Source: G963668655 sp963668655
Lineage (GTDB): Bacteria > Myxococcota_A > SURF-8
Assembly: GCA_963668655.2 (NCBI GenBank)
Contig: CAXXPQ010000002.1
Coordinates: 1,488,001-1,552,000, forward strand
Direction of reading: 5' to 3'
Length of the DNA stretch: 64,000 bases
Made by a program: the position numbers and the translations under genes. This document shows, piece by piece, positions 17,039-24,977 of the stretch. The notes beneath the pieces are model-generated. The model saw nothing but the letters and a program-made list of their open reading frames with translations, was not told the origin of the DNA and did not search any database. Each line of letters begins with the position of its first letter. Within the stretch, counting starts at the first letter, position 1.

Positions 17039-18823
17039 ATGATTGAACCAATCGATTCATTGGCATTTTCGGTAGCAACTTATAAAAATGTTTATGCATT
17101 GCTGCTTGGATCGGGAATTTCCCGTAATGCCGGGATACTCACAGGCTGGGAAATTACTCTTGATTTGATCGAACGGCTAGCAGACACCATGGGAGAATCG
17201 GAAGAATGTAAATTGAATTCTCCCGAGAAATGGTACGTCAACAAATTTCAAAAAGAACCCAACTACTCCGATCTACTTGAAGACCTTGCCAGGACACCTG
17301 CGGAGAGAACGCAATTGCTTCGCTCCTATTTCGAGCCCACCGAAGAGACCGAAGAGGAACAAGAACAAGGTATCAAACAGCCAACACGCGCCCACCATGC
17401 AATTGCACAGCTCGTAAAAAACGGGTTTATTCGCATGATTCTCACCACGAATTTCGACCGTCTGATGGAGCAGGTCTTGACGGAAGTCGGTGTCAATCCA
17501 TCCGTAATCTCTTCAAAAGACAATTTCAAAGGCGCATTGCCGTACATCCATTCCCCATGTACTTTGGTGAAATTGCATGGCGACTATCTGGATACAAGAA
17601 TTCGGAATACGGAAAAGGAATTGTCTGAATATGATGCTGAATTGGACGAATATCTCGATCGCATTCTGGACGAGTTCGGTCTGGTTGTCTGCGGCTGGTC
17701 CGCCGAATGGGATATTGCGCTTCGGAACGCCATGGAGCGCTGCCCCAACCGAAGGTTTCAAACCTTTTGGACAGTTCGAGGAAATGTTACGGAATATGGT
17801 ATGGATTTGATTCGTAGACGCGCCGCCGTGGAAGTCCCGATCCAAGGCGCGGATGAATTTTTTTCCTCTCTGGAAGAAAAAGTAACATCCATTACAGAGT
17901 ATCGGAAACCTCATCCCGTAAATCTTCAAACGGCGGTGGCCACGCTGAAGCGTTATCTTTCCGAAGATAAATATCAAATCAAATTATATGATTTCATCAA
18001 CGAAGAAGTGGAACGTGTTCTTGAAGCAACAGCCACGATGGAAACCCCACTGAACAACAAAGAATCCATCACGAAACAGATCCGAAAATATGAGGAAATC
18101 ACCAAAGTGCTTCAACATCTTTTTGCTGTCGGCTGCTATTGGGGCGATGTGAAGCATATTCCAATCTGGACAAAGGCATTGAAAAAACTTGCGGATTATC
18201 AATTGACAGAAGGAAACAATCGTGATCTTTCCATACAACTCCGCCGCTACCCCGCCTTGCTTTTAATGTATGCCGGTGGCATGGCCTCCATTGCCGCGGA
18301 GAAATATAAGACAACTTTAGCCTTTTTATATTTAGACGGAATAGTTTATAGAAGTGTTGCAGACAAATTAACAGCCTTCGTTAACCCTATTAAAGTTTTA
18401 TATAAATATAAGCCTTATATTGAAGGAAAAGAAACATCAACCACACCTGTTAGTGATCTTTTATTTGAATTACTTTTAGAACCACTAAAATCCTTTGCTC
18501 CGCACAAACACAGTATTGCGAATATTGATAATCTGTATGAACCATATGAAAGCGAGTATCATTTCGTATTTGATCGTTTTGAGTTTTTACTAGGCATAAC
18601 AATAATCACTGAAGCTAGCGAACCATGGGCTCCCATTGGACAATACATATGGAAATCTGGTTACCAGTTGGAAGAATTCCGTGTATTCAATGCAGTCGAC
18701 CGGGAAATAAGAAAAATGGGAAAAAACTGGCCTCCATTGAGAAATGGCTTATTCAATGGCTCTTTGGAAAAATTTAGAATACTTTTTAAACTATTCAAAG
18801 AGTCCTGCTCAAGAGTCAGCTGA
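17039..18823 (+). CDS. SIR2-domain protein (SIR2_2-like), putative stand-alone NADase/defence effector
   Basis: 594 residues from the ATG at 17039, preferred over the in-frame ATG at 16979 because GGAG with correct spacing precedes it and the SIR2 domain starts at once. NAD-site motifs: GSGIS (near 24-28), TTNFD (N138, D140), KLHGD (catalytic-type H180), CGWSAEWD (218-225). After about residue 300 comes a mainly helical region of no recognised family, about 290 residues. SIR2 domains of this kind in prokaryotes often cleave NAD+ in anti-phage systems, with the other domain sensing infection. No SIR2-HerA, Argonaute, Thoeris or STAND partner is adjacent. The gene is much more AT-rich than its neighbours (32 G+C in the 120 bases 18301-18420), which indicates recent acquisition. 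Confidence 0.8.
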   Translation: MIEPIDSLAFSVATYKNVYALLLGSGISRNAGILTGWEITLDLIERLADTMGESEECKLNSPEKWYVNKFQKEPNYSDLLEDLARTPAERTQLLRSYFEPTEETEEEQEQGIKQPTRAHHAIAQLVKNGFIRMILTTNFDRLMEQVLTEVGVNPSVISSKDNFKGALPYIHSPCTLVKLHGDYLDTRIRNTEKELSEYDAELDEYLDRILDEFGLVVCGWSAEWDIALRNAMERCPNRRFQTFWTVRGNVTEYGMDLIRRRAAVEVPIQGADEFFSSLEEKVTSITEYRKPHPVNLQTAVATLKRYLSEDKYQIKLYDFINEEVERVLEATATMETPLNNKESITKQIRKYEEITKVLQHLFAVGCYWGDVKHIPIWTKALKKLADYQLTEGNNRDLSIQLRRYPALLLMYAGGMASIAAEKYKTTLAFLYLDGIVYRSVADKLTAFVNPIKVLYKYKPYIEGKETSTTPVSDLLFELLLEPLKSFAPHKHSIANIDNLYEPYESEYHFVFDRFEFLLGITIITEASEPWAPIGQYIWKSGYQLEEFRVFNAVDREIRKMGKNWPPLRNGLFNGSLEKFRILFKLFKESCSRVS

Positions 18824-18847
18824 ATTCTATATTTTAGTCGAAGCTCT

Positions 18848-18868
18848 CCCCCTCCCTTTCCCTTTCCC
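18848..18868 (-). other. G-quadruplex-capable homopurine tract
   Basis: On the minus strand, three GGG runs separated by AAA are followed by A and a run of five G, which fits G3-N3-G3-N3-G3-N1-G3. It lies 25 bp after the SIR2 stop, at the boundary between AT-rich and GC-rich DNA. Confidence 0.4.
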
Positions 18869-18981
18869 TTTGCCTTTTTCCCGCGAATCCAATAAGATGA
18901 GCATCCGAAAGGCGGCTTCCACCCGGTCCGGAAGCCGCGTTTTGAAATCCGACAACGAAACGGTTCCATAAAGGAGGCGCC

Positions 18982-20697
18982 ATGATTCGCTTCGCACGCT
19001 TCTGTTCGGTCGTCCCGTTGCTACTCGGACTGGCCGCCTGGCTTGGCGGCTGCTCGGAAGCCAAGCTGAAACCGGACGTGGAGGTGAACTACGACACCCG
19101 CCCCACGGCCATCTTCAACCCGGACTGGGGACAGATCCCCCTGCCCAACAACTTCGTCAACCGCGTCAAGCAGGCCGACATCGGCGTGGACGCGCCCTGC
19201 TATAGAAAGGACGATCCCCGGGTGAGGAAACTGCCGGAAGACGCCCGCATGCCCGTCTTCTGCGAGGATCTCACCGATGACGTCCCCGTGACCCTGGCCT
19301 TTCCGGTTGTGGACGAAGCCGCCGCGCTGGCGAAGCAGGAGCTGGGATACGACGTGAAACCCGACAGCGCCCTGACGCTGGAACTGCTTCAGGGCATGAA
19401 CCGCCTGAACGGCTTCGTGCCGGGCATCATCCCGCGCATTCCCTTTTCCGCGCGGCTGGACATGGACAGCTTCGTGCCCTTCCAGCAGGAACGCGACGGG
19501 GACGGGAACGTCACGGGCGACAACGCGGCAGAAGCCAACTTCTTCTTTCTGGACGTGACCGATCCGGAAAATCCCGTGGCCGTGGACGCGGACGACTATT
19601 TCCGCGTGTTCGATTTCGAGATGAACGACGACTATCCGTATTTCCTCACGCTGCGCAACAAGCCCACCAAGAAACTGACCCAGGTGCGCGGCACGCTCCC
19701 GAAGGACTACGACCCCGGTCACAGTTACCTGGCGGTGGTCACCGGACTGACCGACGCGGGCGTCAAGACCGTAGACGGCGATCCCGTCCTGCCCGACAAC
19801 TATTTCCTGATGTTCGCCAGCGAGACGCCCTATTTCATGGAATGGTCCGACGAGGCGGGCATGCCCGTGACCGCCTGCAACGTGCTTACCGATCCCGCCG
19901 CCATCCAGGAACTGGAAGGCGCACGCCAGATCACGAATTGGGGGCTCGACCTCTGGGAATCCATCGTGGGCGAGGGCCGCAGCCGCAACGAGGTGGCCAC
20001 GGCCTTCCACTTCACCATCGCCGCCAATCCCATGCCCGTCTTCATGGATCCCAGCAAAATCCAACTGAACCAGAATCCCGTCCTGGCCCGGCCGGCGGAC
20101 TACTTCACCATGGAGAGCGACCATCCCATCTGCGCCGACGCCGCCGAGGACGCCGCCGTGAGCTTCTCCGTCTCCCGGGAGGTCGCCCTGCCGGTCACCG
20201 ACGCGGCCGTCCGGCTCTTCCGTAAAACGGCCGACGGATACGAGCGGGTCAACGCGGCCGTCGTCGCCGAAAACAAGGACGGAAAGGCCACGGTGGAAAT
20301 CCAACCCGACGGCGGCCTGGCCCGGGACGCGACCTACCTCGTCGCGGTGACCAGCGCGCTCAAGGGAACGGACGGCCTGGCCGCCACGGACGAATCCTAT
20401 TACGGGCTCACCCGCGTGACCGTGCCCCTGGTGAAAGACGACATGTGGCAGTCGCCCCACCTGGACAGCCGCATCGACGCCATGGCGATCTTCGGCGGCT
20501 TCGAGGACATGGACAAAGAAGACCTGGACGCCGCCACGGCCACCACGCTGGCCACCCTGGGCGTGATCGAGAAATTCCGCCAACACTACCAGGCGCCGGT
20601 GACCTGGCTTTTACAGAACCGTCCGGACTTCGTGCCCGAAAGAGAGGATCTGGCGCTTCTGTACACGTTCACCACCGGCGAAACCTGCGCGGACTAG
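18982..20697 (+). CDS. lipoprotein similar to the N-terminal region of VolA-type outer-membrane lipases, without the lipase domain
   Basis: 571 residues. Lipobox LGGC (C24). The mature start has TAIFNPDWGQIPLPNNF, the layout of the bacterial virulence-factor lipase N-terminal domain (PF12262), where a lipoprotein start leads to a 'FNP...IP.PNN' motif. Two or more Ig-like (SbsA-type) segments follow, e.g. the 'YLAVVTGLTDAG' and 'ATYLVAVTSALKGTDG' strands. No GxSxG nucleophile elbow is present and the chain ends at about the length of the N-terminal region. AAAGGAGG precedes the ATG ideally. It is 10 bp upstream of a FadL homologue; in Vibrio, VolA is encoded next to FadL and feeds it fatty acids. 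The role here may be lipid capture. Confidence 0.65.
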   Translation: MIRFARFCSVVPLLLGLAAWLGGCSEAKLKPDVEVNYDTRPTAIFNPDWGQIPLPNNFVNRVKQADIGVDAPCYRKDDPRVRKLPEDARMPVFCEDLTDDVPVTLAFPVVDEAAALAKQELGYDVKPDSALTLELLQGMNRLNGFVPGIIPRIPFSARLDMDSFVPFQQERDGDGNVTGDNAAEANFFFLDVTDPENPVAVDADDYFRVFDFEMNDDYPYFLTLRNKPTKKLTQVRGTLPKDYDPGHSYLAVVTGLTDAGVKTVDGDPVLPDNYFLMFASETPYFMEWSDEAGMPVTACNVLTDPAAIQELEGARQITNWGLDLWESIVGEGRSRNEVATAFHFTIAANPMPVFMDPSKIQLNQNPVLARPADYFTMESDHPICADAAEDAAVSFSVSREVALPVTDAAVRLFRKTADGYERVNAAVVAENKDGKATVEIQPDGGLARDATYLVAVTSALKGTDGLAATDESYYGLTRVTVPLVKDDMWQSPHLDSRIDAMAIFGGFEDMDKEDLDAATATTLATLGVIEKFRQHYQAPVTWLLQNRPDFVPEREDLALLYTFTTGETCAD

Positions 20698-20707
20698 GAG
20701 GCGGAGC

Positions 20708-22156
20708 ATGAAACGAAACAACCGACGAATCCGAGCCCGTTTTCTTTCCTTTCTTTTCGCGGCGCTTTTCCTGCTTGCGGCCTCTCCGGTCTTCGCCAAC
20801 GCCTTCTTCATCCAGGAGATGAGCGGCGACGGCATGGCCCAGGGCGGCGCGGTGGTGGCCGGGGGGCGCACGCCGTCGGCCATGTTCCAAAACGCCGCCA
20901 ACCTCTCGTTTCTGGAGGGCCTGCACTTCCAGGGCGTGCTCACCTTGTACACCGCCATGGCCAGCTACGAAAATCCCGCTGGGGAAACCACCAACCTGGA
21001 CCAACGCACCCTGCCGGTGCCGCACGTCTTCACGTCGTTCAAAATCAACGACTGGCTGGCCGTGGGCCTGGGCGAATTCACGGACTTCGGCCTGGAGGTG
21101 CACTGGCCGAAGGACTGGGAAGGCCGCCACATCGTCATCGACGCCGGGCTGCAATCCTTCACCATCAACCCCAACGTTTCCTTCGGCCCCTTCAAGGGCT
21201 TTGCCGTGGCGGTGGGCTTCGACGCCAAGTGGGGCCGCATCGACATCCGCCGGGCGCTCACCCTGGGCCTGAACCCGGCGGACGAACTCGACAGCCCCAA
21301 CACCATCTACCTGAACGGCTCCGCCTGGGGCTTCGGCGGCAACCTCGGCCTGATGTACCAGCCCGCCGACTGGGTGCGCCTGGGCGCGAGCTACCGTTCC
21401 GCCATCAAGATGAGCCTGGACAACGGCCGCGCGCGCTTCACGGTCAACGACCTGAACCGGGGCCGCTTCCCCGACCAGGGTTTCTCCTCCTCCATCACCC
21501 TGCCGCACCTGGTGAACTTCGGCGCGCGCTTCTGGCCCATGAAGAACCTCAGCCTGGAACTGGACGTCTGGGGCACCTTCTGGTCCTCCTACGACAAGCT
21601 GGTCTTCAAGTTCGACGAGGGCCTGGAACAGGGGCCGGACCGGCGCATCATGGAACAGACGGAAACGAAGGACTACGAGGATTTCGTGCAGATCCGCCTG
21701 GGTGCGGAATGGCTCTTCCTGGATCACTATGCCTTGCGCGCCGGAATCATGCTGGACGGCAACGTGGTTCCCGACAAGAGCGTGGATCCCATGCTGCCCG
21801 ACGGCCATCGCATCAACAGCTGCATCGGCTTCGGAACGGAATGGTACGGCTTCTACGCGGACGCGGCCTACATGCTCGTCTGGATGCTGGCCCGCGACGT
21901 GAGCGGCTCGGCCGAAAACCCCATGCCCGGAAAATACCAGTGGGTCAGCCACGTGGTGACGCTCTCCGTGGGCTACCACTTCGATCCTTTCGCCGTGGGC
22001 AAAGACGAGCCGAAAGGCGAGACCGTGGAGGCCGTGGAAGCCGCTTCGGAACTGCCGGCCGACCTCCCTGCGCCGCCCGCGGAAGACGCGCCCGTTCCGG
22101 AAACGACGACGCCCGGCCCATCGCCGGAACCCGCTCCCTCAACACCCGCAATCTGA
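20708..22156 (+). CDS. FadL/OmpP1-type outer-membrane long-chain fatty-acid transporter
   Basis: 482 residues. The signal peptide ends near residue 32 (VFANAFF). The plug/hatch start AFFIQEMSGDGMAQGGA matches the FadL N-terminus, which threads the barrel and senses ligand. Repeated amphipathic strands follow (LGASYRSAIKM, WLAVGLGEFTDF and similar). A final strand VTLSVGYHF ends in Phe like a BAM-recognition signal, but about 50 residues of Pro/Glu/Ala-rich sequence follow it, an unusual C-terminal extension. AGGAGGCGGAGC precedes the ATG. It shares an operon with the VolA-N-like lipoprotein and ends at the terminator at 22172. Import of fatty acids or other hydrophobic compounds (possibly sterols) is likely. 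Confidence 0.85.
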   Translation: MKRNNRRIRARFLSFLFAALFLLAASPVFANAFFIQEMSGDGMAQGGAVVAGGRTPSAMFQNAANLSFLEGLHFQGVLTLYTAMASYENPAGETTNLDQRTLPVPHVFTSFKINDWLAVGLGEFTDFGLEVHWPKDWEGRHIVIDAGLQSFTINPNVSFGPFKGFAVAVGFDAKWGRIDIRRALTLGLNPADELDSPNTIYLNGSAWGFGGNLGLMYQPADWVRLGASYRSAIKMSLDNGRARFTVNDLNRGRFPDQGFSSSITLPHLVNFGARFWPMKNLSLELDVWGTFWSSYDKLVFKFDEGLEQGPDRRIMEQTETKDYEDFVQIRLGAEWLFLDHYALRAGIMLDGNVVPDKSVDPMLPDGHRINSCIGFGTEWYGFYADAAYMLVWMLARDVSGSAENPMPGKYQWVSHVVTLSVGYHFDPFAVGKDEPKGETVEAVEAASELPADLPAPPAEDAPVPETTTPGPSPEPAPSTPAI

Positions 22157-22171
22157 CCCGAGGGCACGTTC

Positions 22172-22213
22172 GAAGCGGGTCGTTCTTCACGAAAACGGCC
22201 CGCTTCGTTTTCC
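22172..22213 (+). terminator. terminator of the lipoprotein-fadL operon
   Basis: GAAGCGGGTCGTT (22172-22184) pairs with AACGGCCCGCTTC (22194-22206), with one G-U wobble, and is followed by GTTTT. Confidence 0.65.
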
Positions 22214-22247
22214 CTGCAATCCCGATCACGCTCCGGACGAAGGCTTC

Positions 22248-22862
22248 ATGCACGCGATCTCAAACGACATTTCCCGGGACGCCACCCTGGCCGTTCTCTG
22301 CGGCGGCCGGGCCACGCGTTGGAGCGGCCGGGCCAAGGGACTGGTGGAAATCGGCGGACGGCCCATCCTGGAACGCCTTCTGGAGAACCTCTCTCCGCTG
22401 TTTTCCCGCGCCGTGCTGCTGGGCGGACGCGAGGAGGATTACGGTCGCTTCGGCCCGCCTATCCTGAAGGACGCCGTGGCGGATATCGGTCCCATGGGCG
22501 GGCTCCTGGCCGCGCTGGAATTCATGGAGACGCCCGTGCTTTTTCTCACCGCCTGCGACATGCCTTTCGTCCGCCCCGAACTGGTCCGGCTGATGCTGGA
22601 CAGCGACCCGGCGGCCGATCTGGCGGTGGTCCGCATCGCCGGGCGGCCCGAGCCCACCCTTCAGCGCGTGAGCCGAAACTGTATCCCGGCCGTTCACACC
22701 TGCATCCGGGAAGGCCGCTACAAGCTCACCGCCCCCTTCGGGCTCGTGCGCACCCATTACCTGGACGAAGCGGCCGTGCGCGCCGCGGATCCGGACCTGC
22801 GAAGCCTCGTCAATCTCAACCGCCCGGAAGATCTGGAAAAACTGGCGAAACGGGGATTCTGA
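22248..22862 (+). CDS. mobA: molybdenum cofactor guanylyltransferase MobA
   Basis: 204 residues. The nucleotidyltransferase P-loop reads LCGGRATRWSGRAKG, close to LxGGxSxRMGxDK. DMPF (near 104) is the metal-binding DMP motif, GPMGGLLAALE is the guanine-pocket loop, and NLNRPEDL matches the family's N-x-N-TPEDL end. MobA attaches GMP to molybdopterin to form the guanine dinucleotide cofactor for DMSO-reductase-family enzymes, so such enzymes are expected elsewhere in the genome. The ribosome site is weak (GACGAAGG). It lies 91 bp after fadL past a terminator and upstream of gatE. Confidence 0.87.
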   Translation: MHAISNDISRDATLAVLCGGRATRWSGRAKGLVEIGGRPILERLLENLSPLFSRAVLLGGREEDYGRFGPPILKDAVADIGPMGGLLAALEFMETPVLFLTACDMPFVRPELVRLMLDSDPAADLAVVRIAGRPEPTLQRVSRNCIPAVHTCIREGRYKLTAPFGLVRTHYLDEAAVRAADPDLRSLVNLNRPEDLEKLAKRGF

Positions 22863-22888
22863 TTCTTCACCCCGCCGGGTAATTTTCC

Positions 22889-22916
22889 TTGCCTTCTACG
22901 GGGACTTGGGTAGACT
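22889..22916 (+). promoter_or_regulatory. possible promoter of gatE-gatD
   Basis: TTGCCT, 16 bp, TAGACT within the 165-bp gap before gatE. Spacing is slightly short. Confidence 0.3.
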
Positions 22917-23027
22917 GCAACGGATTCGTTCCGGCCGGTCCAGAACCGGCTCGATGTCCGAGTTTTCATCCACGGATCCGCCGGTTTTCCGGCGCCCTCC
23001 GTCCCCGTGAAGCGAAGGTGATCCATC

Positions 23028-24977
23028 ATGACCGCACCCTTGGATTTCGAATTCAAACCCTTCGACCGGATGACGCCGGAAGACTACGCCCTCCTGGGTT
23101 TCCGCTCCGGTCTGGAGATTCATCAGCAGCTCAAGACCCGGCGCAAATTGTTCTGCCGCTGCCCGGCCGGAAAATACAGCGAACGGGTGGACGCCGAGAT
23201 CCTGCGCCACATGCGTCCCACGCTCTCCGAACTGGGAGAGTACGACGGCACCGCGCTGATGGAATTCAAGACCAAGAAGGAAATCATCTACCTGCTCAAC
23301 CGCGACACCGTCTGCACCTATGAAATGGACGACGCACCGCCCTTCGAGATCGATCCGGAGGCGGTGGAGATCGCCGTGGAACTGGCGCTTCTGCTGAAAC
23401 TGAACATGGTCAGCGAACTGCACATCGCCCGCAAGCAGTACCTGGACGGATCCATCCCCACCGGATTCCAGCGCACCACGATCCTGGGCGTGGACGGCAG
23501 CATCCAGGCCTGCGGCCGCTCCATCGGCATCATTCAGCTCGGCCTGGAAGAGGATTCCTGCCGGGAAGTCAGCGACGTGGGTCACCGCATCACGTTCCGC
23601 ACCGACCGCCTGGGCATGCCGCTTTGCGAAACCGTGACCGAACCCGCCATGCGCACGCCCCGGGAAGTGGCCGAGGCCGCCGAGGCCATTCGCCGCCTTT
23701 CGCGCTCCACCGGAAGGGTCCGCACGGGCGCGGGCGCAGCCCGCCAGGACGTGAACGTCTCCATTGACGGCGGCACGCGCATTGAGATCAAGGGCGTCAG
23801 CAGCATCGGCCGTATCCCGCGACTGGTCTACAACGAGGCCATGCGCCAGCACAACCTTTTGAAAATCCGAGAAAAACTGCGAAGCCGGGGGCTTTCGGCC
23901 GAGACCTTCGAAAGCTCCACGGCGGACGTGACCCATATGGTGCGGCCGAGCCGCTATCTTCCGCTGAGCCAGGCGCTCGACCAGGGTCACCGGGCGGGGG
24001 CGGTGCGCCTGGGCGGATTCAAGGGCATCCTGGCGCATCCCACCCAGGAGCATACGTTTTTCGCCCAGGAATTCTCGGACCGGGTGAAGGTGGTGGCCTG
24101 CCTGATGGGCCGCCCCAACATCCTGCATTCGGACTCCACCGAGCCCGGCCTGACGCGCGGACTGTGGAACCGCATCCGCAAACGGCTCCGGGCCAGCTGG
24201 GACGATACCCTGGTGGTGGTCTGGGGTCCGCAGGAGGACGTGCGCACCGCGGAACAGGAAATCATCGACCGCGCCGTGGAGGCCCTGGAGGGCGTTCCGT
24301 CGGAAACCCGCCAGGCCTACGCGGACGGCACCAACGGTTTCGAGCGCATTCTGCCCGGGCCGGACCGCATGTATCCGGACACGGACGAACCTCCCCAGGC
24401 CATCCCGGACGAAACGGTGGAGCGCATTCGCGCCCGGCTGCCGGAACTGCCCTGGGAGCGGAAGGAGCGCCTGGCCGTTCTGGGCGTACCCGAATCCACG
24501 GCGGAGCGGCTCATTCGCAGCCACTGGATGGAACTGTTCGATCACGTCCGCGCGGAATGCGAAATGCCCGCCGCCGAACTGGCCAAGCTGTTCGACCGGG
24601 ATCTGCCGTACTGGCGGCGGCGGGGATATCCCGTGGAGCGCCTGGCGGACGACGAGGCGTTCGCGATCTTCCGGGCCGTTCGGGAAAACCGGCTGGAAAC
24701 GGACGCCCTTCCTTACGTTCTGGGACTCTGCCTGGACGACAACTGCTCCCCGGACGAATCGGCGCTGTCCCGCTTCTGCAAGCGGGGCACGGAGGACGAG
24801 GATCTGGACCGGGCGGTTTCCGACGCCGCCGAGCTGCAATTCCTGTTGAAAAGCCGCAAGAAAACCGGCCGGATCCGCTACCTCATGGGAAACATCATGT
24901 CGCGCCTGCGCGGGCGCGTGGCCGCCCGGGACGTCAAAGCCCGGCTTCTGGAGGTGATCGAAGGCGATGACGACTGA
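23028..24977 (+). CDS. gatE: glutamyl-tRNA(Gln) amidotransferase subunit E (archaeal type)
   Basis: 649 residues. The start LLGFRSGLEIHQQL with the CRCP zinc-type site is the GatB/GatE cradle. The AspRS-like insert found only in GatE, and not in bacterial GatB, is present at about 290-410 (AVRLGGFKGILAHPTQEHTF, EFSDRVKV). GVPSETRQAYADGTNGFERI and PDRMYPDTDEPP then lead to the helical tail that grips tRNA. GatE activates Glu-tRNA(Gln) with ATP and receives ammonia from GatD, giving Gln-tRNA(Gln). It overlaps gatD by 11 bp. Base composition matches the surroundings, so any transfer from Archaea is old. Confidence 0.93.
   Translation: MTAPLDFEFKPFDRMTPEDYALLGFRSGLEIHQQLKTRRKLFCRCPAGKYSERVDAEILRHMRPTLSELGEYDGTALMEFKTKKEIIYLLNRDTVCTYEMDDAPPFEIDPEAVEIAVELALLLKLNMVSELHIARKQYLDGSIPTGFQRTTILGVDGSIQACGRSIGIIQLGLEEDSCREVSDVGHRITFRTDRLGMPLCETVTEPAMRTPREVAEAAEAIRRLSRSTGRVRTGAGAARQDVNVSIDGGTRIEIKGVSSIGRIPRLVYNEAMRQHNLLKIREKLRSRGLSAETFESSTADVTHMVRPSRYLPLSQALDQGHRAGAVRLGGFKGILAHPTQEHTFFAQEFSDRVKVVACLMGRPNILHSDSTEPGLTRGLWNRIRKRLRASWDDTLVVVWGPQEDVRTAEQEIIDRAVEALEGVPSETRQAYADGTNGFERILPGPDRMYPDTDEPPQAIPDETVERIRARLPELPWERKERLAVLGVPESTAERLIRSHWMELFDHVRAECEMPAAELAKLFDRDLPYWRRRGYPVERLADDEAFAIFRAVRENRLETDALPYVLGLCLDDNCSPDESALSRFCKRGTEDEDLDRAVSDAAELQFLLKSRKKTGRIRYLMGNIMSRLRGRVAARDVKARLLEVIEGDDD

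Noticed and set aside
16963..18953. AATCCGAC present on both sides of the SIR2 gene (16963-16970 and 18946-18953), possible att or target-site duplication
   Set aside because: Only 8 bp, not symmetric with respect to the gene, and no integrase or transposase is present.
22889..23027. Riboswitch or T-box before gatE
   Set aside because: Only short GC-rich inverted repeats; no conserved leader motif recognised.
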